Source: Klebsiella pneumoniae (GTDB lineage: Bacteria > Pseudomonadota > Gammaproteobacteria > Burkholderiales > SG8-39). Taken from it: DNA of 50,098 nucleotides. The notes below the pieces were generated by a model that was not told the DNA's origin, did not search any database, and worked only from the letters and a program-made list of their open reading frames with translations. Below are positions 42,967 to 49,906 of this stretch, in pieces. Position 1 is the first letter of the stretch, and every line of letters starts with the position of its first letter. Made by a program: the position numbers and the translations under genes. The stretch lies in assembly GCA_945906755.1 (NCBI GenBank), contig CAMDRJ010000004.1, positions 1-50,098 of the forward strand, in the 5' to 3' direction.

Positions 42967-43341
42967 CTAACGAACCGGCGCCAGCACGATGCCGGCTAAA
43001 GGCGGCAGCGTCACCACGATTGAGGCCGGGCGCCCCATCCACGCAATGCTCGATCCCCTGATCACGCCACTATTGCCGACATTGGACCCGCCGTAGTGGG
43101 TTGAATCGCTGTTGAGAATTTCTTGGAAATCCGTGCCGGCGGGCACCCCCAGGCGATAGCCATGGTGCGCCACCGGCGTGAAATTGAGAACCACCACGAT
43201 ATAGCTGCCATCGCGAGCCAGGCGCAGAAAACTCACGATCGAATGATCCGCATCATGGCAATCGATCCATGAGAAGCCCGCCGCGTCGAAATCAAGATCA
43301 TGCAGGGGCGTGCGATCACGGTAATGACGATTCAGGTCGCG
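42967..43341 (-). pseudogene. glgB: 3' fragment of a 1,4-alpha-glucan branching enzyme gene
   Basis: About 124 residues match the C-terminal beta-domain of GlgB: RDLNRHYRDRTPLHDLDF, GFSWIDCHDADHSIVSFLR, VVVLNFTPVAHHGYRLGVP and ILNSDSTHYGGSNVGN. GlgB is normally about 730 residues, so over 80 percent is missing. The resemblance stops at the RDLNR block; upstream codons in the same frame (to 43629) do not look like GlgB and are antisense to other sequence. No start codon or ribosome site is visible for the fragment. It is best read as a remnant left by a deletion or rearrangement. Confidence 0.85.
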
Positions 43342-43501
43342 CCGCGAGTGCAAAAGCTCTTCGTCGGCCCAACCGTCAGCTTCGATGTGCCGGGCTTTTT
43401 GAATCTTTCGCTGCTTTATATGGATGAGAAGAACCACAACGGCGAGAAAGGCAAGAACGGCTTTGGCGCCGACACCAAGCCGGAAACGCTGATCGAAGCC
43501 G
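43336..43501 (+). pseudogene. fragment resembling an outer-membrane channel protein
   Basis: On the plus strand about 54 residues, from QVAPRVQKLFVGPTVSFDVP through LNLSLLYMDEKNHNG to GFGADTKPETLI, look like beta-strands of a nucleoside-channel/outer-envelope-type porin. There is no signal sequence and no room for the rest of a barrel. The two halves seem to be joined by an internal deletion near the repeated AACGGC at about 43438 and 43459. The fragment begins where the glgB fragment ends and runs into the 3' end of the next Bug gene. The family assignment comes from sequence style and is tentative; decay is clear from its size and boundaries. Confidence 0.5.
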
Positions 43502-44479
43502 CTACTCCGCCTTGATAGCTCGCTCCTGGACGATCTTGCGATAGCGTTTGATGTCGTCTGCCACCAGTGCATCGAGCTGCTGCGGCGTACCGCCGGCGAC
43601 GCGCCCGGCTTGCGATTCGATGCGTTCACGCACCGCTGGCGATTTCAACGACTCCATCGCCGCCTCATACAGCGTCTTCACGATCGCATCGGGTGTGGCA
43701 CGCGGTACGAACATGCCGATCCAGGTGTCCATGTCGTAGCCCGGAAATCCGCTCTCGGCGATGGTTGGAACGTTGGGCAGGAGCGGTGAGCGCTCAGTGG
43801 ATGTTAGCGCCAGCGCCTTGAGTTTGCCTGCCTTGATGTGCGGCAAGAGACCAGTAAGCGTGGAAAGAATATAAGGCACCTGATTGCCGATCACATCGAC
43901 CATCGCCGGCCCCGCGCCGCGATACGGCACATGCACGAATTCGACATTCGCCAGGGACTCAAGATAAGCGGCCGCGAAGTGACCCGGCGACCCGACACCG
44001 CCATTGGCATAGGTGCGCCCACGTTGATCGGCCTTGTTCTTCGCATGCTGCAAGAACTCTTGCACGGTGTTGGCGGAAGCACTTGGATGCGCCGCAAGTG
44101 CTTGCGGCAATGCGCCAAGCAAGGCAACGCCACGCAAATCGCGTTCGGTGTCAAACGGCAAGCTTGGATAGAGCGCCTGATTGATGGCATGCGAATTGAG
44201 CGTGAAGCTCACCGTGTAACCATCCGGCGGGGACTTCGCAACCACATCGGTGGCAAGCGAGCCGCCCGCACCGGTTCGATTCTCGACCACGACTGATTGC
44301 TTCAGAACCTCGCCAAGGCGCGTATTGAGCGCACGGGCAATCGCATCGGTGCCGCCACCTGGGGCAAAGCCGACGATCAAGCGAATCGGTTGCCTGGCGG
44401 GAAAGTCGGCGGCCTGACCAAACGCGAGAGACGGCACGACCAGTGCTGCAATGGTGCAAGCAAGACGGAGAATCTTCAT
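43502..44479 (-). CDS. Bug-family (TctC-like) periplasmic solute receptor
   Basis: A 325-residue protein starting at ATG 44479 (MKILRLACTIAALVVPSLAFGQ), giving a direct signal peptide; a TTG at 44500 overlaps the upstream gene's stop. The mature part begins DFPARQPIRLIVGFAPGGGTDAIAR and contains ENRTGAGGSLATDVVA and PDGYTVSFTLNSHAIN. It is the last gene of a minus-strand unit with a class III CoA transferase, a VOC protein and a broken enoyl-CoA hydratase, so its ligand is probably the acid handled by that pathway. Confidence 0.9.
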   Translation of the reverse strand: MKILRLACTIAALVVPSLAFGQAADFPARQPIRLIVGFAPGGGTDAIARALNTRLGEVLKQSVVVENRTGAGGSLATDVVAKSPPDGYTVSFTLNSHAINQALYPSLPFDTERDLRGVALLGALPQALAAHPSASANTVQEFLQHAKNKADQRGRTYANGGVGSPGHFAAAYLESLANVEFVHVPYRGAGPAMVDVIGNQVPYILSTLTGLLPHIKAGKLKALALTSTERSPLLPNVPTIAESGFPGYDMDTWIGMFVPRATPDAIVKTLYEAAMESLKSPAVRERIESQAGRVAGGTPQQLDALVADDIKRYRKIVQERAIKAE

Positions 44480-44496
44480 GATGGGTGTATCCGTAG

Positions 44497-45312
44497 TCAA
44501 TGTCCGACGAACTTCGGTGTGCGTTTCGCGGCAAAGGCGACTTCCGCTTCTTTGTGGTCAGTGGTAAACCATAGCTTCGCGAACGCGTCACGGCCCTGTT
44601 TCCTACGCTCGGCAAACGTACCTTGACCACCGGCACGCAGAATGGCTTTTGCCTCGCGCAATGCAAGCGGCGCAACACCTGCGAAACTTGCGGCGACAGC
44701 GAGTGCCCGGGTCAACGCGGCGCCATCTGCGGCGCCATCTGCGACGACCTCATCGACCAGGCCAAGCGCCATTGCTTCTGCCGCCCGCAACCGTGGCTCG
44801 CCAACCAGAAGGCGCAACGCACGCGATCGACCGACGATGCGGAGCAGCCGTTCGGTGCCGTCCCATCCAGGCAGCAGGCCAAGCCGCGATTGCGGAAAGC
44901 CGATACGGGCACTTTCCTCGGCAATACGAACGTCGCACGCGAGCAGGATCTCCGCACCGCCACCCAGCGCAAAGCCGTTGACGGCAGCGATCACCGGAAT
45001 ATCAAGCGCTTAGAGTGCGTCGAGCGTATCGCGAATGGTGCCGAAGATACGGTTCAACTCAGCCGGTGATTCGATGCTCGCATAGGCTTTGAGATCGCCG
45101 CCACTGCAAAAGTAGCGTGATCCGGTCCCAGTGAGGATCAATGCACTCAACGAGACATCTTTGGCCGCCGCATCGACGTACGAGCGCATCGCGAGCGCCG
45201 CTTCATGGCTGATCGAATTGCCGGCATCGGGCCGGTTGATGCGAACGATCAAGGTCGCATCGATGCGCTCGGCGACGACGAGTGCTTCACTACCGGTTGT
45301 TAAATGCTGCAT
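44497..45312 (-). pseudogene. enoyl-CoA hydratase/isomerase gene with an in-frame stop
   Basis: Both halves of a crotonase-fold protein are in the same frame, separated by one TAA codon at 45010-45012. The first half (100 residues) has IVRINRPDAGNSISHEAALAM and FCSGGDLKAYA. The second resumes at once with IPVIAAVNGFALGGGAEILLACD and continues to a normal end (FAAKRTPKFVGH). Apart from the stop the total of 271 codons is a usual crotonase length. The oxyanion-hole glycines are kept, so the loss looks recent. A sequencing error or reinitiation at ATG 44994 are alternatives. It lies in an acyl-CoA operon, seven bases after the VOC gene. Confidence 0.85.
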
Positions 45313-45319
45313 TGGTTAC

Positions 45320-46243
45320 CTAACTTCGTTGAACGATGTGCATGAGGATGCCGCCGAGCGCCTTCGGATGCGGAAACCCGATGAGCGCCCGGCGCGAGCC
45401 GGGACGCCCCACCTTGTCGATCATCGGCAAACCGGCGGCGGCGAGCTTCGTAAGCGTGCCGTTGATGTCGGCCGACTTGAGTGCGAGATGGTGGAGCCCA
45501 CGCCCGCGCGATTGCACGAAGCGGGTGATCGCACCTTGATCTTGCCGCGTGGTGCCGGGTTCGCCATGCTTTATTTCCGCGCCTTGCTGCGGATTGAAAT
45601 TAGCGAGAAATTCCAGCTCGCAATCGCCGATCGTGATGAAGCAGACGCGCAGCCCACTGACCGGCTCGGGCTTCCGGTTGTGATACACCACGCCGTACTT
45701 GTCGGACGTGAAGCTCTCGACCGCCATCACGACTTCCATATCGGTTTGCCGGCTTTCGACCTCGAATCCGAGTGCGCGCGAGTAGACGCGCTCATCCTCA
45801 CCCACGTCGGTACTTGCCACGCCAAGATGGTCAATGCGCTCGATTGGGCCGCCAGTGTGAGCCGGCAATGCAAGCGGTTCGGTAAGAACGGTTCGCACGC
45901 CGACTGTTGCGGCATGATCGATGCGACACATCGCACGACCGGCCAAGCCCGCGACCTGCGAAGCCGTGCGCATGCCTATTGCGTGCAATCGATCCACCGC
46001 GCCGCGCAGATCACCGGTCGCCAGCGCAATATGATGCACGCCGGGATTCGCATCGCCTTCGACGAGCGGATGTTCGGGCGGACACACCACCAGCGCGGCG
46101 CGACCAATACTGAACACGGGCAACGTCTTGTCGCCATAGGCAAGCTCATGGCGCGGCAGGCCAAGATGGCGCCCAAACACTTCGCAGGCGGCGGCGGGTT
46201 CGCGCGAGATCAATACCACATAGGAAAGCTCACCGATTGCCAT
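45320..46243 (-). CDS. two-domain VOC protein (methylmalonyl-CoA epimerase-like)
   Basis: A 307-residue protein with two vicinal-oxygen-chelate modules, about 1-125 and 130-307. The second closes with GRGLHHLALKSADINGTLTKLAAAGLPMIDK and RPGSRRALIGFPHPKALGGILMHIVQ, a pattern close to methylmalonyl-CoA epimerases, and its metal ligands would be His138, His272 and a C-terminal acidic or histidine residue. The first module starts IGELSYVVLISREPAAACEVFG. It may epimerise or isomerise an acyl-CoA made by the adjacent CoA transferase. Three bases separate it from that gene and seven from the broken hydratase. Confidence 0.8.
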   Translation of the reverse strand: MAIGELSYVVLISREPAAACEVFGRHLGLPRHELAYGDKTLPVFSIGRAALVVCPPEHPLVEGDANPGVHHIALATGDLRGAVDRLHAIGMRTASQVAGLAGRAMCRIDHAATVGVRTVLTEPLALPAHTGGPIERIDHLGVASTDVGEDERVYSRALGFEVESRQTDMEVVMAVESFTSDKYGVVYHNRKPEPVSGLRVCFITIGDCELEFLANFNPQQGAEIKHGEPGTTRQDQGAITRFVQSRGRGLHHLALKSADINGTLTKLAAAGLPMIDKVGRPGSRRALIGFPHPKALGGILMHIVQRS

Positions 46244-46246
46244 GGT

Positions 46247-47467
46247 TTATCCGTTGGTCTGTACCACGCGCGCCGCGATGAGCGCTTCGATCTCGCTCTG
46301 TGGCACGCCGTAGTCGGCGAGGACGACACGTGAATCCTGCCCGAGTGCCGGTGGGGCGGTGCGCACGGAATTGCCGGTCAATGCGTCCATACGGATCGGA
46401 TTGGCCATGGTGCGCACCGTTCCGATCAATGGATGCTCGAACTCCTCCACCATTTTCGTCGCCAACACATGTGGGTCGCTGAAGACTTGGTCCAAAGTGA
46501 AAATCGGACCCGCCGGCAGTCCAAGTTTGACCAGCGCATTGGTCCAATACATCTTCCCTTCTTTAGCGAATTGTTCATTCAAGCGGCGTTTCACTTCATC
46601 GCGATTGCGCAGACGCGCTGCATTGGTACGGTAATCCGGATGGGTCACCAGATCATCCAGCCCGAGCAAACCGCACAGCTTCACCCACATGTCTTCGGTC
46701 GCGGCCGCCATGTTGAACGGGCCATCATTGGCCTCGAACATGCCGTACGGGCAGATTACCGGATGATCATTGCCGGCCACGCCGGGCGTTTCGTTCAGAG
46801 TCAACTGGCGTTGGCCTTGTACGGTGAGAAGACCAATCAGACCGGCAAGGAGCGACGTTTCAACCCGCTGACCCTTGCCGGTACGCGCGCGCTCGATAAC
46901 GGCGGACTGGATGCCAAGCGCCGCCCACATGCCGGCAACGACATCACCGATTGGAATCCCGACCCGCGTCGGCCCCGATGCCGGTTGCCCGGTGAGACTC
47001 ATCAAGCCGGACATCCCCTGTGCAATCTGATCGACGCCGGGCCAATCGCCATAAGGCCCAGTACGGCCGAATCCGGTGATCGAGGCAAAGATGAGGCGCG
47101 CATTCCGCTTGGCAAGAACATCGAAATCCATCGCCATCTCGCCCATCACACCCGGTTTGAAATTCTCGATGAGGATATCGGCGCGATCAGCCATCCTGCG
47201 AATGAGCTCGAGCCCGCGCGGATCGCGAAAATTCAGCGCGAGGCTCCGCTTGTTGCGATGAATGCTGAGGTAGTAGACGCTGATATCGTCTTTGAACGGC
47301 CCCCATTTACGAACCATCTCGCCATCGGGCGAGGGTTCGATCTTGACGACGTCGGCGCCCAGGTCCGCGAGGATCATCCCGCAGTAGGGCCCCGCCAATG
47401 CCCGCGACAAATCGAGGACTTTCAGGCCCGCAAGCGGGAGCGATGTGGTGGGTTTTGGGGATTGCAT
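46247..47467 (-). CDS. class III CoA transferase (CaiB/BaiF family)
   Basis: A 406-residue protein starting LAGLKVLDLSRALAGPYCGMILADLGADVVKIE, followed by NRNKRS-type and ADILIENFKPG blocks. The catalytic aspartate is expected at Asp146 in GPYGDWPGVDQIAQG. It is a more typical family member than the one at 14651-15844. It transfers CoA between carboxylic acids and heads the operon that continues with the VOC protein, the broken enoyl-CoA hydratase and a Bug receptor, which looks like a small pathway for an imported branched or dicarboxylic acid. Confidence 0.92.
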   Translation of the reverse strand: MQSPKPTTSLPLAGLKVLDLSRALAGPYCGMILADLGADVVKIEPSPDGEMVRKWGPFKDDISVYYLSIHRNKRSLALNFRDPRGLELIRRMADRADILIENFKPGVMGEMAMDFDVLAKRNARLIFASITGFGRTGPYGDWPGVDQIAQGMSGLMSLTGQPASGPTRVGIPIGDVVAGMWAALGIQSAVIERARTGKGQRVETSLLAGLIGLLTVQGQRQLTLNETPGVAGNDHPVICPYGMFEANDGPFNMAAATEDMWVKLCGLLGLDDLVTHPDYRTNAARLRNRDEVKRRLNEQFAKEGKMYWTNALVKLGLPAGPIFTLDQVFSDPHVLATKMVEEFEHPLIGTVRTMANPIRMDALTGNSVRTAPPALGQDSRVVLADYGVPQSEIEALIAARVVQTNG

Positions 47468-47677
47468 GGTGCGCCGATCATAGCGGTGGACCGTCCGACG
47501 TGCAGCGCTTTGCGTTGGTCACTGAATCTGGATGTTTTTCGGGTGCCCGGACGGATTTTGCCGACCGAGCTCCCAGGCCTCGGCAATCTCGAATAAACTC
47601 CTTGGCGGACCGTCGCGAGGCCGTTTTTGTGCCCCGGGGCAACACCCAACGAACTCAACACGCCAAGGAGAACCACG

Positions 47678-48181
47678 ATGGCATTGACTGAACTGAATCA
47701 CTTTCTGCTGGTGGCGAAGGATCTGGAAAAAACCAAGGACTTTTATTGTGACGTGCTCGGTTTCGAGCAGGTGTTTCGTCCGGACTTCGGCTTTCCCGGT
47801 TACTGGCTTAGCGTGAACGGCAAGATCTGCGTACACCTCGCCTCGAAAGATCCGAACCCGATCAAAGACACGTTCCTCCTCAAGATCCACAACGAGAAGG
47901 AGCAGGGATCCGGGGTCGTCGATCATGTGGCCTTCCTCGCTGACGACCCAGCGGGCGTGCAAAAGCGCATCAAGCAGACCGGCAACAAAATGCACTTCCG
48001 CAATTTCCCGGATGCCAAGCTTTATCAGATCTTCTTGAAAGACCCAGACGATGTGACCATCGAGCTCAACTTCTTGGGCGTCGAGATCAAGGACGACTGG
48101 ATGGGCGAGGATGCATCGTCGGCGATGACCCTCACCAAGGGCGAGAGCGGGCATAAGATCGGCGCGACGACGGCTTCGTAG
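47678..48181 (+). CDS. VOC-family glyoxalase-like protein
   Basis: A 167-residue protein with one VOC module: LTELNHFLLVAKDLEKTKDFYCDVLGFEQVF opens it, GVVDHVAFLADDPAGVQKRI is the second half and FLKDPDDVTIELNF the closing metal-binding strand. Likely ligands are His8, His86 (VDHV) and Glu132 (IELNF). ATG 47678 follows AAGGAG. The C-terminal 30 residues are polar and not part of the fold. The gene is divergent from the CoA transferase operon (gap 210 bases, in which no feature was recognised). A hairpin at 48191-48209 follows the stop. Confidence 0.85.
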   Translation: MALTELNHFLLVAKDLEKTKDFYCDVLGFEQVFRPDFGFPGYWLSVNGKICVHLASKDPNPIKDTFLLKIHNEKEQGSGVVDHVAFLADDPAGVQKRIKQTGNKMHFRNFPDAKLYQIFLKDPDDVTIELNFLGVEIKDDWMGEDASSAMTLTKGESGHKIGATTAS

Positions 48182-48190
48182 CGATTTGCT

Positions 48191-48209
48191 CAGGATCGCA
48201 ACGATCCTG
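48191..48209 (+). terminator. hairpin after the VOC gene
   Basis: A perfect 8-bp stem (CAGGATCG with CGATCCTG) and a 3-base loop begin 10 bases after the stop codon. There is no T run, so termination is only probable. Confidence 0.45.
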
Positions 48210-48247
48210 ATGGTTGATTAGCACGGTACTCGACCCTGCGATAGAAA

Positions 48248-48288
48248 GCCCCTCGCCCCACTGCGGGAGAGGGGTTGGGGAGAGGGGC
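48248..48288. repeat. REP-like GC-rich palindrome
   Basis: CCCCTCGCCCC and GGGGAGAGGGG arms enclose ACTGCGGGAGAGGGGTT. This is the well-known dispersed palindrome (CCCTCTCCC/GGGAGAGGGG type) of proteobacterial intergenic regions. It opens a gene-poor stretch, 48182-48638, which otherwise holds a 22-bp tandem repeat, an ATPase gene remnant and a 7-bp inverted repeat. Confidence 0.65.
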
Positions 48289-48367
48289 AGCGTTACGCCG
48301 AAGAAAGCAATTCTGCCTCGCCGCCCCTCCCGGCGTTCAGCAGGCCGTCCCCGATGGAGCAGTCGCA

Positions 48368-48433
48368 AATCCCAACCGGACGACCGGTCATTCCCAATTG
48401 GCCGACCTTAGATTCCCAATTGGACGATACCCT
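48368..48433. repeat. three tandem copies of a 22-bp repeat
   Basis: Copies begin at 48368, 48390 and 48412, each starting AATCCCAA or ATTCCCAATTGG and continuing with a CGA core. The first copy is more diverged. The period is exactly 22 bases, close to two helical turns, so all copies would face the same side of the DNA. It lies immediately before the ATPase remnant. Confidence 0.6.
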
Positions 48434-48440
48434 ACGGGCC

Positions 48441-48551
48441 ATGCCTGCCTACCCTCGCCATGCCGAACGGCACGTGCGCGCGGCATTGCGCGATACCCGT
48501 GTCGTCATGCTCAGTAGACCGCGACAGTCCGGCAAGACGATGTCTGATTGA
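48441..48551 (+). pseudogene. 5' remnant of an AAA ATPase (DUF4143-type) gene
   Basis: Thirty-six codons read MPAYPRHAERHVRAALRDTR, VVMLSRPRQSGKT and then stop after MSD. The pattern of a basic helix followed by L-x-D-T-R-V-V and a PRQSGKT Walker A motif is that of AAA_14/DUF4143 ATPases, which are normally about 380 residues. Everything after the P-loop is missing, and the first Walker glycine is changed to arginine. It is a dead fragment, probably cut by the event that left the inverted repeat at 48561-48615. Confidence 0.7.
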
Positions 48552-48560
48552 AAGCCTGAG

Positions 48561-48615
48561 GGGATTAACCCAATTCCCGAGCAGGAAGCAAAAAGCACGG
48601 TCTGACTCTAATCCC
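48561..48615. repeat. short inverted repeat flanking 41 bases
   Basis: GGGATTA at 48561-48567 and TAATCCC at 48609-48615 bracket a segment that contains an AAAAAGCACGGTCTGACTC-like sequence, reminiscent of the ends of small mobile palindromic elements. No transposase gene is present. It directly follows the truncated ATPase fragment. Confidence 0.35.
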
Positions 48616-48638
48616 TGCGCCCGTTGCATAACTGATGG

Positions 48639-48863
48639 CTAAGCAGATTGCGGCCACTTGATTTGTACCTTGCGATTGTGGGCTAGGCAGTCGCGCAGGT
48701 ACAAATTGATGAGGCTCTGGTATGGAACGCCGGCTTCGTCGGCCATGTTCTTGAAATACTCCACGACATCCTCAGACAGCCGCATGGTGACCGGCCTCTT
48801 GAGCTTTGAAGCATATGGATTCTTGCGAGACTTGAGTTTGGAGAGGTCGTATTCAGCTTTCAT
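48639..48863 (-). CDS. brnA: BrnA antitoxin
   Basis: A 74-residue protein. ATG 48863 (MKAEYDLSKLKSRKNPYASK) is preferred to ATG 48893 because AAGGTGG lies a few bases upstream and BrnA proteins usually begin M-K-x-E-Y-D. The C-terminal half RPVTMRLSEDVVEYFKNMADEAGVPYQSLINLYLRDCL is a ribbon-helix-helix fold. BrnA neutralises BrnT and represses the shared promoter. It overlaps the end of the toxin gene by 11 bases, the usual toxin-first order of brnTA operons. Confidence 0.9.
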   Translation of the reverse strand: MKAEYDLSKLKSRKNPYASKLKRPVTMRLSEDVVEYFKNMADEAGVPYQSLINLYLRDCLAHNRKVQIKWPQSA

Positions 48864-49146
48864 GCCGGCCACCTTGATAGAACGCGCTTTCATGCTTGGT
48901 TGCTATGCGAGCCGAGATGATGCGGATGACCTCGCCCTGTTCACGCTCGCAATGGCAGACGATGAGTAACTTCGAGCCGGAACTCATGCCCAGCATCAGG
49001 AAACGCTCTTCGGCTGATGAGTGATCTTCATCGAAAAATTGGACAGCGAATTCGTCGTAGAAAACGGACTTTGCCTCCTCGAATGAGACTCGATGCTTTT
49101 TGAGGTTGGCCGCCGCTTTAGACGGATCCCATTCGAACTTTATCAT
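48853..49146 (-). CDS. brnT: BrnT toxin
   Basis: A 97-residue protein starting at ATG 49146. IKFEWDPSKAAANLKKHRVSFEEAKSVF, the EERF segment after a D-x-H-S, and VIRIISARIATKHESAFY are the family signature of BrnT, a ribonuclease-type toxin related in fold to RelE. The catalytic region RIISAR and following residues are intact. It is the first gene of the brnTA operon and its start codon coincides with the predicted transcription start, so the mRNA is probably leaderless. A TTG directly before the ATG is in frame. Confidence 0.92.
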   Translation of the reverse strand: MIKFEWDPSKAAANLKKHRVSFEEAKSVFYDEFAVQFFDEDHSSAEERFLMLGMSSGSKLLIVCHCEREQGEVIRIISARIATKHESAFYQGGRHES

Positions 49147-49180
49147 CAATACATTGTATTTATGCTTCTTGGCATGTCAA
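49146..49180 (-). promoter_or_regulatory. brnTA sigma-70 promoter
   Basis: On the minus strand TTGACA (49175-49180, perfect consensus) and TACAAT (49153-49158, five of six) are separated by 16 bases. The expected start, seven bases after the -10 box, is 49146, the A of the brnT ATG. Confidence 0.8.
49148..49160. promoter_or_regulatory. candidate BrnA operator
   Basis: A perfect 13-base palindrome (AATACA, one centre base, TGTATT) covers the -10 box and reaches within two bases of the brnT start codon. BrnA-type antitoxins repress their own operons through such sites. Confidence 0.6.
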
Positions 49181-49210
49181 GTACGCGCCCCGTCAGTACG
49201 CGCCCCGTCA
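49181..49210. repeat. perfect tandem duplication of 15 bases
   Basis: GTACGCGCCCCGTCA occurs twice in direct succession, just upstream of the brnTA -35 box on one side and of the membrane-protein gene on the other. It looks like a recent slippage duplication. Confidence 0.85.
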
Positions 49211-49216
49211 GGTGGA

Positions 49217-49838
49217 ATGTTGACTTGTCCTCCCCCTTCTGAACCGCCGAGTAACGCAGAAGCGATGGGAGATGTCGCCGAGGACTGTCCGACGGCCGCG
49301 CGTGCGCGGACTAGCAGGGCCATGTGGATCGTATTTGTGGCGGCACTGGTCGCAGCGATCGTGGCGGCGTCAGGCTGGGTGCAGTCTGCTGCCGAGTTGC
49401 GCAAGGCGCGCGTGCGATTCGCGGCCGGACCACTCCAGCCGATCGCGGCACTGCTGGTAGAAAACCTGGGGATCATCCAGGAGCTGCATGCAGGCCGAGC
49501 CCTTCACCGAGCCAAATGCCGGCATTCTTGCGTCCTATCTGGCCAAGGTGCGGCGCGACGGCGTCGCGAAACACGCGCCGATGAAACAACGTCTCGACCA
49601 GCTCGCCGAGAACAACACGGCGATCGTCGCGCTGATCAAGGCGTATGCCGTTCAAGCCAAGACGCCTGCGTTCAAGAGCGAGGCGGACCACTTCCGCAAT
49701 TACGCCTCCGTCTGGCGCGACCGATGGAACTCGGTCATGGAGCTCTTCATGGTAGGCGGCAGCTATCCGGCGGCCGAGGTGCCCTTTCCCAAGGCATTCC
49801 CGGCGGCCGTGCAGGCGGAGATCGCGGCGGCGAAGTAA
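49217..49838 (+). pseudogene. single-pass membrane protein gene, apparently frameshifted by a 4-bp duplication
   Basis: The first frame, from ATG 49217, encodes a polar N-terminus, one transmembrane helix (MWIVFVAALVAAIVAASGWV, from 49322) and the start of an outer domain (ARVRFAAGPLQPIAALLVEN, then GIIQEL). It then turns into arginine-rich nonsense. The sensible continuation (QAEPFTEPNAGILASYLAKV to AEIAAAK) is in the next frame and ends at 49838. The switch falls at TGCATGCA (49485-49492); removing one TGCA restores an open frame of 205 codons. The protein family is not recognised. Separate translation from ATG 49488 is possible but less likely, since no ribosome site precedes it. Confidence 0.65.
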
Positions 49839-49906
49839 AGCCCGCTACGGTTTTACCAGGTAGGAAATTCTGCTAACCTGCCCACTCTCGCAATCAGGAG
49901 ACGTCC

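Noticed and set aside
43300-43515. Independent 71-residue plus-strand protein
   Set aside because: Its first codons are antisense to the glgB fragment and its last codons are antisense to the Bug gene; only the middle resembles a protein family, so it is treated as a gene fragment.
42967-43629. A 220-codon minus-strand protein containing the GlgB-like part
   Set aside because: Only codons after the RDLNR block resemble GlgB; the first 96 codons are antisense to other sequence and overlap the Bug gene.
46433-47596. Open frame of 387 codons on the plus strand
   Set aside because: It is fully antisense to the CaiB-type CoA transferase, which has clear conserved motifs; no ribosome site or domain supports it.
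48368-48433. CRISPR array
   Set aside because: The three units are contiguous 22-bp repeats with no spacers, and no cas genes are present.
49488-49838. Independent 116-codon gene starting at ATG 49488
   Set aside because: No ribosome site precedes the ATG, which itself is created by the TGCA duplication; the sequence continues the preceding membrane protein smoothly when one repeat unit is removed.
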